From positions 56,605,698-56,669,697 of the forward strand of contig CM032666.1 in the NCBI GenBank assembly GCA_019095985.1: 64,000 nt of DNA, in the 5' to 3' direction. The notes under the pieces were generated by a model. That model was not told the DNA's origin. It did no database searches and saw only the letters and a program-made list of their open reading frames with translations. The position numbers and the translations under genes are program-made. Of this stretch, positions 11,198 through 24,300 are shown piece after piece; position 1 is the first letter of the stretch, and every line of letters begins with the position of its first letter. Source of the stretch: Streblospio benedicti. Its lineage: Eukaryota; Annelida; Polychaeta; Spionida; Spionidae.

Positions 11198-13182
11198 TTT
11201 GTTGCGACTCAGAAAATCAGTAACATTGCAATGTATCGCGTATTGCAAGTGTCCCATCTCATCCCATGAAGAGTGCACAATGTTTTACCATGGACTAGTC
11301 ATGGCTTTAATTTGGTATGTATGGCACGAATGTGAGAGCATTACAGCAATTTAATTTTAATTCATAAAATTTTAAGGTGTTTTTAAACATACTAATATCT
11401 GACAGCGAGTCTGACTGTCGATATTGAACTTGATCTAGACAGGAGTGACATTAACCTCTAATTAGCGGCTTTAGATATTATTGACTTGGCAGTCGTCATT
11501 CTATTAGTTAGATCAATATCTATACTAGCCATTTGAATTTGGTTAGAGATAATAGAGTGACAATCTGTCTCAACAGGTTTTATATTTCTCTATTTCAAAC
11601 TAGATTAGAGGCATATTATGGTGAATAATCTAGTGACAACATAAACATTGATTTCAAGTACATTTAGGTTAAAGTATTACCTCTAAATGGTTAATATTAA
11701 GCTGTTAATAACACTAGAAAACGTGATTTAAATTTCATAAACAGAAATATTTGGCGCAGTGTCGGCCATATTGTTTATCAATCACTCTGCAGGTGCGCGA
11801 CAGGTGCAAAATTATTTCAGGGGTAGCAGCCAGCGATCTGCGCGGGTGCGGCGTGGGTTCAGGGTTGGGGGTTAGTCGTATTTTAGCCGTACCGTTTAAA
11901 TAACTCCGTTTCAATGTACAGATGCTAATAGCTAGTGTATGCAATCTTCAATTATTAGAACACCCTACCTATTTCACAAAAAAATAGAATATATGGTCAA
12001 AATCTTGGATTAAAAGTAACAAAATCAAGCAATAGGGTGCTTCATTGTTGTACATTGCTTCACTCTTCTCACTCATTCCCCTTGCCTAGCTTGACCTTTC
12101 AATATATACATTTTATCCTGATCCGCCATTGTAATATGTTTATTAGCTTTGTCTTCTGAGTTCCCAATATGATGTGATATGTGCAAGTCTGGCCAACAAT
12201 GCAGTTACAGATCTAGTGTAGTTTTCTGGGTAGGGGGCTTCTCGTTGATAAATTATCAATTGTTTTAAATCCTTCTTCTTTTGTTTCCCCTTCTCCATTT
12301 AATCATGGATTGGCCAATTTGGAATCTGCCTTTCCTGTGCACACACGCTTACAAAAAAGTAATCATGGTAGTTAAAAAGTGATTGCCATTATAGTAGCAG
12401 TTATCGAAAAGTAATATGTGTAGGAAATTTATCTTGAGAATTATCATTGCTTCACTGATGTATATGATGTGTTCTTTATCCAACAATCATTTACATGCTT
12501 ATAATAATACCTTACTTTTAAATTGACCGAAATGGAACTAAGATCATTTCGGATAATTACTGACAATTAAGTGATTGTAACTAATGGGCATTCAGAACAC
12601 CTCATATTTATGGTAAACACAAGTTTACGAGTGGTGAATACCATTCGAAACAAGTCTATCTCGTGTTTACCACTAGTGAACTGGGAGCTGAAGGAAGCAC
12701 TACGAGATGCTTGTGCACATGCGCACTGACTGACAAAATGGTGGCGTCCATAACTTCTTCCAATATCGCAGACAGTTTCATAAAATATATTGATAACAAC
12801 AGGCTAAAAGTCTCCAAATTTAATAAGATTTATATATACTTATGAAACCATTCGTTTAAGTCCAGGTTTATGTACTATGCATGCAATTTTTTTCAACAGA
12901 TGTATTTCCCAGTTGTTATGTGGTATCGAATAGCCACAACGCGTACCTACGACATGTCAACTTGAAAATACAAACTCTTAAGTTGTTCCAAACGCACCAT
13001 AAACCTAGCCTTGATTCCAATATATTGATTGATAGATCATATTAAAATTTCTTGACTTTTTGCCAGCTGTACTGTGTTCGGCCTGCTGCGTGTGGTGGTG
13101 TAATGCAAATTGGTGTAAAACTATGTTATTTTTATATGAATAATTGTATATATTTTTTCCTTTTTCCCAAGTCTTGCTTGTG

Positions 13183-13444
13183 AATTCAATTCTATTCTCA
13201 CTTTTCTGTCAAGCAAGCTCCTGCCACTGTATTGACATAGCTGAAGAGACATCTTCCATTTTTACTATATCAAGTGGCCCTGGCTGCTTGGGATGATGGT
13301 ATCATTCTGGTCTCACAACCTTGGGGTCGTGAGTTCGAGTCCCGCCAGGGCCACTTGATATAGTAAAAATGGAAGATGTCTCTTCAGCTATGTCAATACA
13401 GCGGCAGGAGCTGCTTGACAGAAAAGTGAGAATAGAATTGAATT
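13183..13444. mobile_element. Foldback element with an apical tRNA-like loop, copy 1 (most complete)
   Basis: Two arms of about 100 nt are near-perfect inverted repeats; the outer ends read AATTCAATTCTATTCTCAC and its complement. The apex (13276-13353) looks like a tRNA: a 7-bp acceptor stem GGCCCTG/CAGGGCC, a Val-like anticodon loop CTCACAA, and a T-arm with B-box AGTTCGAGTCCC. The anticodon stem pairs poorly, so this is probably tRNA-derived rather than a working tRNA. Other copies: 42504-42720 and 58085-58377. No coding capacity; mechanism of spread unknown. Confidence 0.8.
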
Positions 13445-13834
13445 ATGTTATTTTTGTTTTTTATAGTAATATTGTGTATTTGTGCATTTTGATTGTTATT
13501 ATCTTACTGTTAACATTTGTTGATAATAAGTAATTAGTTGAAAGAAAATGCCAAATTCTTTATGTTTTTTTTTAGGAAAATAAGACATTAAAAATGCTTA
13601 TGATCATCTGAAGTTGCCTGCAATTTAATCTATAATGTTTCAATAGAACATAATTTGTATTTGTTTGTTTTTTCTATATTCCATTTACTTTATTCATTTG
13701 TACATGTATATATGTAGCGCAATTAAGACCTTGATAAATTTATTTTATACATATCAAATCGCATTGTTTTTTTGTTTTATTTTTTCTATGGATACTCTGG
13801 AGCCATCAACTTCGTTGCTTATGTTTATAGCAGA

Positions 13835-14290
13835 GGGAGGCCATGTGGTGTTAGTACATGGACCTCAAGAGGCAGGTTAGGTAACCAACTGAGCCTCGGC
13901 CCGGGGATGCAGGGATCACACTAGCAATTGCTTTCAAGCTACAAAAGTTCTTTTGTGTTTCCATGGCCAAGTGGATAGGCAGTCGGACTCGTGACCAGAA
14001 GGTCGCAGGTTCGATTGCCAGTTGGGTCTGATAGTGGGTGTTGAGCAAACCTACCTCTAACAGGTTGCACATTGCTCTGTGGTACCTACACGTTAAATAG
14101 GTACAGGTCAGGCAAGTAAACGCTAATGTGGATGATTGGCACATTTGCGCCACAGTAGCCAAAAGATGTGTTGTATGCTCCCCAGGGAGTTGAGAAAGAT
14201 AATAGTGTGACAAGGATGACAATGACCTAGTGTAGATGTAGAATCGTCTGATCCTTCGGGGAAGAAGACCCTAAACCAGACATTTACATT
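13835..14290 (+). mobile_element. Composite tRNA-derived SINE
   Basis: Three modules in order: a 5' module at 13835-13955 (GGAGGCCATGTGGTG.. CTGAGCC.. GGGATCACACTAGC); a tRNA-like head at 13958-14030 with A-box-like TGGCCAAGTGG and B-box GGTTCGATTGC; and a tail to about 14290 (GCTCCCCAGGGAGTTGAG.. GATCCTTCGGGGAAGAAGAC). The 5' module also occurs alone, inverted, at 43545-43705, and the tail at 2706-2790. Non-autonomous and non-coding. Confidence 0.65.
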
Positions 14291-14899
14291 TTGTGTGCAG
14301 AGTGGTGACTCTCCTCTATACGGGGCATACTTTTAACAAAGATTCTGAACCCCAGCAGAACCTTCAGCAGTTGATGCAAAGCCTTTTTTGTATGTCACTA
14401 ATCATGTTTGCATGTATTTTTAATTTTCCCCCTGATGGTATTGACACCATTTGAAACTCGACCATCAAATTTGGTATAATGTTTCTATCAGAACTTATTT
14501 AATACGTCTCAGAGAGAGCTAGAGCTAGAATAGCGTTGACTAATCGGCAATAGATATTTACTAATTATGGCTAATGTTAATATCTTTGTTGCCCATGAAT
14601 CAACGTTGTGCTTCCTGAACACCTTTCATCTAATGTAATTGAAAGTTAACACACTGCAGTTTGTGTATTTAATTTCTTGGAACCATTGCCCCACCCTTGT
14701 AAATTATTTCTGGAAACCCTGTATATTTCCGGCCATTTCATAGGCAGTCGGGATGCATTTACTTTCCCATGCCATTGTGATTATACTAAAGTTATTTTGC
14801 TATATTATTACTATTAAGTTGATTGCGACTCTCACGAGCAAAGCATCACATAAATCACATAATGCAACTTTGCTTCGTAAGGGAATGAATTAGCCTTCA

Positions 14900-15374
14900 A
14901 ATTTAACTTCCGCCATTTTTTCATAAAACAAGGGCGCCGCCATTTTAAACGTCGCGTCCCAGCCAATTGTCATTAGCGTCCACCCCTCTCGGTTGGCATT
15001 GCTATTCGGCATGTTCATTATGTTTTTTTGTCCAAATTTGTGGATATATTATTGAACATTAGGATATTGCCATAAGTGATCAGCTTTAAACTCCTGGATT
15101 TCACTAATCAGTGTTTCATTCATTATAATATATGAATTGATAATGTCTCAGACTGGGAGTATTTTCTAGATCGAGCGTTATTTCATACGTGTGCGAGCAG
15201 TAAGCTTCAAATGAACGCTTGTGGCTGCAAGTGAGTGGACACGGGAATTCCCTTAGTTTGAGTCAAAAGTATACAACTAATGACCTACTGTTTCTGTCAT
15301 GTTACCGGTAACGTAAACGGGTAATATCTCAAGCACATTTTGGAGTAGTGAAGAGTTGGATAGCTGTTGGAATC
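14900..15374 (+). promoter_or_regulatory. ARID2 promoter and 5' UTR
   Basis: Two YY1-like sites (CCGCCATTTT at about 14911 and GCCGCCATTTTAAA at about 14937) and an inverted CCAAT-type sequence (AGCCAATTGTC, about 14961) lie in a local GC rise with no TATA box, as expected of a housekeeping chromatin gene. GTTACCGGTAAC at 15301-15312 is a palindrome of two RFX half-sites with no spacer, 63 bp upstream of the ATG. The exact transcription start is not visible. Confidence 0.5.
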
Positions 15375-18300
15375 ATGGCTCAAAAGAGTGCCAAAGATCC
15401 AATAGCCTACAAGAAGGAAAGAGACTCTTTCCTCAGTGATCTACAGCGATTTCACCAAAACAGAGGGTAAGTTTCATATCCGTTACTGCTCTTTCACTTT
15501 TGTAATCAGTTTATTGATAGTTTATGAAGTTAATCTATCGTCTATGCAATCACAAGTTATTCTCCTGTATGTTTTAGGACACCATTCCATCTGTTTCCAA
15601 CAATTAGAGGGAGAGATGTCGACTTGTTCAAGCTTTATTCTGATGTAACAGCAGCCGGGGGATGGGAAAAGGTAAAGGGGCTTTAAACTTGTGACTGTTG
15701 TTTACTACTCATTCTTGACACAGTGAGAATTGATAAAAGTTTAAAGTGCAACTGAAATGGTTGTTATTACGTGCTGTGTGCTCTGAATTTGGTAGCTGTC
15801 TGGCTTCAATAGAAAGCCAGACAATCATGTCTGGAAGAGATCTGAGGAAGAGATATTCAACTAATTAATTTATACTCTTATACTTTGTTGTCATTAGGTG
15901 TTATGTTATATCCCAACAAGATTTTGAACACTGACATCCAAACACGCTGAATATGTCGTTTCTGACTGTTTCATAGAATTCAGTAACCATCAGGGATACA
16001 TTTAAGTTAAAAATAGCAGTCTTTATCCACTCGTATCGTATGTCAGTAGGTGAATATGTGACCTTTCTTGTTTACCTGTATATCAAACTTGTATTGTACT
16101 GAAATAATGAAATGAATGTAGTATCTTACTATCTTTACTATCGATATTAGTGCCTATTGCTTTATCATACAGAGTATAAAGAATGCTAGTGATTGAGGAA
16201 AAAACAAGGGGTTGCCTCAAGATGTACATATGAGACTGTATCAAGAAATTACTTTCTTGTTTTTAATAACTTTTCTGTCAAATTACTGTATAAAAGTATG
16301 GAATGCCATGCATATATATTTTCATATATTCATTCCAATAGATATGTGTTTTTGTGAGCTTCATCTTGCTCAATAATTTATATCGTACATAGTATGTTGT
16401 AAGTCACTTTAGTATGTTGTCAGTTTCAGCAAGTGTATCACATTTATGGGTCTTTCATCCATGATGGGTATTGCTTATCAATGCAAAAGATACGAATTAG
16501 TTCCAATGGGATGATTTGTAATGTAATTCATAGGGAAGGGTTGTGTAATGGATATTGTTATCTGACATGTCTGAGATAATAGTTAGTGCTGAGATTGAAG
16601 ATGTTATTTTTGTTAATAGAGTTCTTAGTGAGATTAAAGAATAGTAAAGGATGAAGGGTTGAGCTCTCAAACTGTTTTAAACGGGCAGTCTGTATTAAAA
16701 AGGTCCTGTGCCATTAGTTCTGTCACTTCATATTCACATTTGTGGTATTCTAGATATGGCATGTGTTTTTTTGAAGAGCAATAGATAGTTATTCATTTAA
16801 CACATTTTGCTGGGTTAAGGATTAAGTTGCAGTAAACTAGTAGCACTTTAAAAAAAATATATACATCGGTTGTCAAAAAAAAAAGTAATCGTTCTTGCAC
16901 AAAATCTATATCTGTATGCAAAATGGCATGGAAAAGAATTTGTTACTTGTTAAAAGGTTGATTTGCTTAACGTTTTTACTCATCCTCCACAAGGTTTTAC
17001 TCATCAATGTGAGAGGATGAGTGGCTAATTTTGACTCTGTTATCAGTGTCATTTTCGATCATGCAGCTCTAAGTTGTCATTTAAAGCTGAAATCATAATC
17101 GACTTAATGGATGATGACACTTATTTGTAAAATAATCACACTTTGGCCTCAACTGTGCCAGATACACAAGATTGCCCTCCAATCTAGCATATGGTTTCCG
17201 AATACACATGCTAGTATAACTTTTAAATCAATGTTCCATAAGAGTAGAAATGTGCAGGTGTTTCTGCAAGTGCCAAAATGGGCTATATTTAGTGTCCAGA
17301 ATACATCCTCAGATGTGTCCATTGTGTGCGAATTCAACTACATCAAATCCACCCTCATAAATGGATTTCCATGAAACAAGTTCACATTTGTGCGAGTTAC
17401 GGAGTATATAGGGCAAAAACTAAATGGGGCACTGTTTCTTGAAAATTAGTGCTGAAGTGTGATGTTTTTTTAGTACAAGACCATAATTTCGATACCGTCA
17501 ATTTACTGCTTTTTTTTATGGACATCAGATCTAGAAAACATTTGGTTCTGAAAAGTAAATGTCCTCAACAGAGAAAGAGTGAACAAAGGAAAAACTGAAT
17601 GACAGAAACTTTTCTTATGCATTAAGAATAAGAATAAGATATTTTTATTGTAGTATACTAAAAATTACAATGAAAAGTAATAAAGATATAACATAAGAAA
17701 CTAAAATGAAATTATAAACAATATATACAAGTTTGTTAAGTCACACTGAGGAAAAAAAGTAAACTAGCTGGTAGCTGAAGACGTAAACAGGTTATGAACC
17801 CAGTGTTGAAATAATGCACTGTGTAGATTGTGACTAGAATTATAAATTGTTTGAACTAAAACATTATCTGAAGTACTAACTCTTCTCATCAGACCATACA
17901 TTGCCTTGCCTAAAATGACATCAAAGTGAATAATAGCTTATACATAATGTAAGTGAATTATGAAGTAAAGAACAGAAACCCTGTCCCACTACAATGGAAG
18001 GATTTGTGACTGCAAATTAGTATAGGTTCTGTTGTTTGGGACATTCACTGTATCATCGTTGTATCGGCAACCATTTTTGTCAATGTGACCTGAGTGGCAA
18101 CTCATTGCTCTCTAAGATATTGTCAGATCATTATTCATTTTAAATTTTGTGTTGTTTTGAACGCCTTTTTGTACATAATATAGAATTTTTCTTCTGAGCA
18201 ATGAGCGGAAGTAGTGACAAAAAAAAGCTTTCTTAATTTCAATAATTTCAATATATCGCACAAAATGGTTAGGAGTAGGTGAGAAAGTGCTACTAGTATC

Positions 18301-21300
18301 ATAAAGAATAACCCTCAATGATGTACATAATTTATTGTACAATGCACTCGTCTTGCTCTAAGATTGAATGATTAATTTCTCTTTGTATTATACCAGTGGA
18401 AGAGTGTTGAAATTATGATCCTTATAATAGTAAAAGTATTACATTTGTGTAATTCACTCCATGCTTGTGGATCTAGGTAAATGATGATGGTCGTTGGGAG
18501 GAGCTGGCTGAATCGTTTAATGTACCTTCTGGATGTACAAATGCTGACCAAGTGCTGAAAAGGATCTATATTAGGTGAGTGAATTTTATGGTGACATTTT
18601 CAGGTTTTATTTTACAGATTTATTCAGTTTAGCCTTTGTATTGAGGATTATTCTGGATATTTCAAAATTTAAGCAACTAAAGATTGTGGATTACTTGTCC
18701 TGTGAGACAACCATGTCTTTTAACAAAATTTTTCAAAGAATTGTATATTTAAAACATTAGATTTATAGATTGAAGCATTGGCCATAGATAGAAAAAGAAT
18801 CACCTTGTCAACAACTTACAACAAGATGTGTATCCTGAAAAACTTGCCAGTCCTAGCTAAAATTTACTTGTCCAATTCAATGAACAGTCAATGTGTTAAT
18901 GCTATTCATTCTTTTTGATAGCATAGAGTGACAGAGAATCCTCATCCAAAGGAGAAGTAACTAAATTGTAATAACCAATAATGCAAAACAATTACCAGTC
19001 TTTGACTATATGACGGGTACTTCTCGACAGGTCGTTTAATCATCACAGATAAAGTGTTGTTCCTTGGTATCGCTGTGGTGCTTGATAAAATTTATTATTT
19101 ATTATTGTTATACTAAGAAATTCATCATATTAACATTTTTATTTATAAAAACTGCTTGATATATAAATGTATATTGATTGATCAAATGAAATGCAATTTG
19201 CATATGTGAAATGTAAAATCTGAAGATTTTGTATATTCTATCAGATGTGGTAATTAACCTCATTGTCGGTTTGACATGGCAGATGCGTGAGAAGTATTCG
19301 TGCCTTACCCCTGCCAGGCATACATACCCTCCGATAAAACTTCCACAGTCAAATATTGCTATGTAAAATTTGTTCTGGGAAACCCTGAAATCTCTTCAAG
19401 CTGTTCAATTTTTGAATAGTCATGGTGTAAGTTTTCTTTTCTTGGCAGTTTATTAGGTCCGTGGTTATTCTAGTGTTGTGTCTGTTATTGGGTCACTGTT
19501 ACCCATTGCATTTAGTGGGTCAACTAGCCTAACTCTATTGACTTTTTATCTGCTCACGCTGGCCTATGTGCTTGGGAGTCCAGTGCATAAAGTTCACAGA
19601 GCCACCACAGTGAATTTTCTGGCTCCGTTACTTTATTTGGTGCTTCTTAGTATAAGCACTTAGTCTAAATTTAGTTGTGTATCTATATATTGCTAGCCTG
19701 TGACATTTATTTCAGTGGATATCAGAATAATCTGCTTCCATTTTTTCCATGTATTAAACAACAAATATGAAATTTTGTAAAAAAAATCCATTCTCTTTCT
19801 AAGTTGCTGATAATTAAAATAAGGTTCCTGGAGAGAGGTAGACAAGATGTGTGCACGGACTCGGTTTAATCATTGTTATGTTTTGATTTAATTCAAACTG
19901 TATATTTCAATGTCTGTTCACATCTTGTTCACTTCACATAGAAGCTAATGAAAAGTTTTATTCAACCTTGTACTAGTTACATTTTACAATCCTTCAAGGG
20001 ACAGAAAAAAGTGAATAAAATATTAACATAAATTGAAAGCTTATTCCACAAATAATTTTTTGCTCAGGTCGTAATTCATTGAATTTCTTCCAAAAAATAT
20101 AATTTTGACTGGTGAAAATTTGTACATTTATCATGAAATTTTTGAATTGAAAATGAATGTTGAGAAATTGCCTCAATATTGTTTGCTGAGCAATCAATTA
20201 CTTGTTCTTTCCATTATGTATGTTATGATTTTTGTTTTTGAATATAGCTGAATTTACATGTAATATATACTATCCCTGACTATAAATCAAGGAAACTCGT
20301 TCTCTGAAATCAGATGGGTATGATCTCTGGGTTCGAGTGATGCAGTTGTGTCAGATGTTAACAAATATTTGTAATACGAATGATATACTTTCAAATACTC
20401 GTAAATGGGTTTAGACTTTAGAACTAGATGTTTATTACAGTACAATATGGCATTTAAATAATTGCCATCAATACAATTGAGTATACATATTCTCAGTGAA
20501 AGCTCACAACTTTTACAATGAGAAAATAAAGAAAATCATAAAGAACTGAAATTGATAGCTTTTTATATTATTTAGCTTTGGTAAACTAGACCATTGGTTT
20601 CAATAAGAAATTAGGGGAGAAGTGAATGAAGATTCCCAATTCCCAAAATTGATACAGGACGTATTGGAATCAACGCCATTCATCAAGAAAGTATTCGAGC
20701 ACTATCAATTAAACAAAGCATTTCCTAAATACTTATGCAACAAGTTGTTTCACATCCACATTTGCATGTGGAATAAAGCACTTGAACTTGCGTACTGAAT
20801 AACCTGGCTCTGTCAAACTCCATATAGCCGCATAAATCAATACGGGTTTGTAATGGTCGCGGCCTTGCTTGATACTGGCTATTAGCTTTCATATTTCACA
20901 TTCGTATTAAAGCAGGCTTGTAAATAATTTATTCATGAAATAGTGAAATACGGTAAATGAACCAATTTCACAATGTTTATTTAATTGTTTTTTTAAATCA
21001 AGTAATGAGAAGCAGGAAGTAGAAGGCTTTGTAATTATGATACATTGCATCGTCATTGAAGTCTGCTTGGTGGTGAAAGTGACTTGCAGAGTTGGCATTG
21101 AAATTCACACTCTTTGTTGAGAAAATTGAAAATAAAAAGCAATGAGAGTATTGCTTTGTTGTACAATTCATAGAAACTATTTAGAATTATGAAGCCTTGT
21201 CGCATTCCATACAACTTAAAAAAGCATCATGATAATATAGACAGAATAACAATGAAATATAAAAGTTTATCAATTGGCAATTTATTTTGTGCCCATGTTC

Positions 21301-24300
21301 TAAAGGAAACACTTCAGTATGCTAAGATGCTAAGATTTATACCAACTTGCAAGTAGTGTTAATGTTCCATCAGTCGAAACAAGAATTTATCTTGATGCAT
21401 TATGGGCCGAGATTGATGAGTATTTGCTGTAGTTGCCAATTGAGCATAGTAACAGTGTACTGACTTTGCTGTAACACATCTGCACTATGGAAAACACCCC
21501 CTCTTCCCACTTCTAAAACCACCACGAAAAGACACTTATATATTGCACTGCCTTGTGAATTTACATCAAGCAATTTGATAGTTGCCCACATGACAAGGGT
21601 TATCATGAGCTAGTAGCATGTAAGTTGATCTCAATGTATAACCAGTGAGTAGGTCGCTGCAGCCTTTACTCTGCTCACTGCGGCAGTGGCGGCAGCGGCG
21701 GGGCTGAGCAAGTGTAGGCCAAAAGATGACTTGCTCACTCAATAAACACACACATACCTTGTGATGCAAACAAGGCTGACCGTCTCGCACCCCCACTTGA
21801 GATGCCCCGCATGTCTGCGTGATCACCTACAACCAAATCTGGTCTAAATTACGAGCTTTCTTGTTTTTGTTTTGTTTCCTGTTCATTTTGAGCTGTTCGT
21901 TTTACCTGTGGTTGCTTGCTATATTGATCCATGTGGCTGCTACCACATACTACATTACTGCAAAGCCTGCTTCATTCTGTTATTTGTTGACGGGCTCTCT
22001 ATGAATCATGGAAAACTTTGTCTAGTCTCTGCTGAGAGCAAAACTTGGCCTTTGGCAGATATATTGCGTTAAAAAAAATGTCTAGACATTGTCATGCAAC
22101 TGTATTATGTACACGCAAATTACTCTGTTAATTGCCATTTTGTAGAAGATTTTTTTAATCAGGCGGAAGAAATTGCAAGTAATTAGTGCAGCAACTTTGA
22201 ATGCAGCACACAGAGACTGAATTCTGTGAAATTTAATGTGATATTCTGATGATCATTTTGGGAGACTTTAATTTTGACCTTTGTTAGTGAGCACTGCATC
22301 TATCATTGCAAATAGCACAGACATGACAGAGATTTGACATTTAAATACTGTGGAAAGAGACTGGCTTTTATACCAACACTGAATGTCATTTGCTTGTATT
22401 TTATATGCAAACAGTAGCATTGAAAAGCAAACATTGTTTATTATGATGAGAAGCCATCTAAAACATCACTTGCTGTGTGCTGTGCTGGTGTTTTTTGGGT
22501 GATCATTTTGGCGTATGAACCGTAGGTGTAACTGCCTGGGAGTAGATCAAAATTTATCAATATCACATACGACAGTATAAAGCAATGCATTGGAAAAATC
22601 TGTCTTGAAATGAAATGCAGATGTTAGGCTACTTAATGTATCGAAGTTGATGTTCAGCATAATGCTACAGGCCTCAAGTCACACCTGTCAGATGATTACA
22701 CTACCAGCGGCCTACTGCACAAAGATAAACTAACTGCCCTTTATTTGAAATCGGCCTTTCATTCATGGCTGCCATATGAAGTGAAGTATGTGGATGCAAT
22801 AGTATCGTAGTGAAGCAAGCTCCTGTGTTCTGAATGCATAAACAGTTCCATCATTTTCTGATTGCCAAATGGACATATTTTACATAGTAGACATTTTTCC
22901 TTTGATATTTGTCTTCTATTTTAGTTGCCTTTTTTTGTAAAATCCAATGTATTCATATGATTATCGTCTTGAAAAGAAGAAAAGAGTTAGATAGACAAAT
23001 TTATTTCCAGTGATTTATTGTGTTATGGTGAATGCTAAAAATGCTATAAATTCTTACTGATATGCCTGCTAACTATTACACAACACAATTCACTTAAGAA
23101 ATGCAATATACAATACAATTGAATGTCAATTCTGTGAAATATGAAAGGAGAGTGAATTAATCCAGTGATGTAACAAATTTTTTGAATGAATATTTTTTGT
23201 CAAAATGGTAGTTTTTACATTTTCACTTACGATCTTGCAAGTGTCAAACAAAAGTTAATTGATAGTAGCGTCTCTTGTACTCTGCTGTACAATGTTACAA
23301 AAAAATATTTTGGAGACAATTATCTTTTGATTTATTGACAAGTTATGCAGCAAAGAAGCTAAAGAAAGCTCATTGTGAATAACAGTTCTCCATTCATGTC
23401 TCTTAACCAGTTCAGAGTGACCTAGTGTTTGGGTAGTACCCATTTTGTAGCCAGGGTTTATGTAGCCCACAGATCACTGCGACTTCGGCTTCTTTTCACA
23501 TGAGCAGAACAGCTTGTGGTACCAGTCTAGTCCTCATTTACAATAATTTCTTGTGGACATTTGATGATAGGCAGCTCTGTCTGAAAGCGTGGTACATTGA
23601 GTGAGTCTCAAATTAGAGAACTTGGGTTGCAGTTTCAGTTTCGACAGGGTGTTGAAAGCAGAGTTGGTGCTGCTCACTTTGTTTTCTTCCCTTCTGTGAA
23701 TTTTAGTAAAGAACTCCATCAGTTGCCAATGATTGAGCTCCTCGTCTGATGTGGACTGTGAGTTTTATTCAGAAAATACATACCTGTTTAGTTGACTTCT
23801 GTATCGATGGTTTTCTGTTTTCTTTAAGTTTTAGGCCGGCATTCTTGCCATTGGAAGGCACTGTCGTCGGGAGAGACTTTCTGATAAAGCGTTGCAAAAC
23901 CATCCAGCTGCACCCGTAACAGCATTGACATTGGTCAACTGTTACGGACGTAGCTGGATGCATATAAATCAGTTGATGCAATTTTGAATGAGGTGAACTC
24001 GAAACAAGTCAGCTGAACTGTGCCATACTACAACTGTCGACAATTCAGCATCCACCATTCAAATAAGATCTTTGTAGATGTCAAGCTACCGCATGATCAT
24101 GAACCGTGTTGTCGATGTTTTTCAGATACCTGGACATCTATGAGCGCATCCATCACCGGGGCGAGGACCCAGACAAGCAGAATGAGTTTGGGGAGGAGGC
24201 CAGCGACAACCCGATACACAAGAAACGCAAAACTCCAATCGGAGGCGTCGCGCTGCGGTACAACTATCAGCAACACAATGTCCCCAGTAAGAGGATGATT

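Larger units (their letters stand above)
10982..15374. other. Divergent intergenic and 5'-UTR space between CEP290 and ARID2
   Basis: No conserved coding sequence was seen. Contents: G-run at 11177; a GC-rich patch at 11750-11880 (possible CEP290 leader or promoter, with ATGGCCGAC on the minus strand); the foldback element 13183-13444; the SINE 13835-14290; and the ARID2 promoter region from about 14.9 kb. The rest is AT-rich and otherwise unremarkable. Confidence 0.6.
15375..24286 (+). other. ARID2: ARID2 exons 1-4: ARID DNA-binding domain
   Basis: Residues about 15-105 form the ARID fold: [66 protein letters not shown]. The spacing and the GGW..V and Y..YL landmarks match human ARID2. It is followed by the family-specific [20 protein letters not shown]. 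The domain is split over four exons, with 2.8-kb and 5.5-kb introns between exons 2-3 and 3-4. Confidence 0.95.

Noticed and set aside
13276-13353. Functional tRNA-Val gene
   Set aside because: The acceptor stem and B-box are good, but the anticodon stem does not pair and the sequence sits inside a palindromic element with two degenerate copies.
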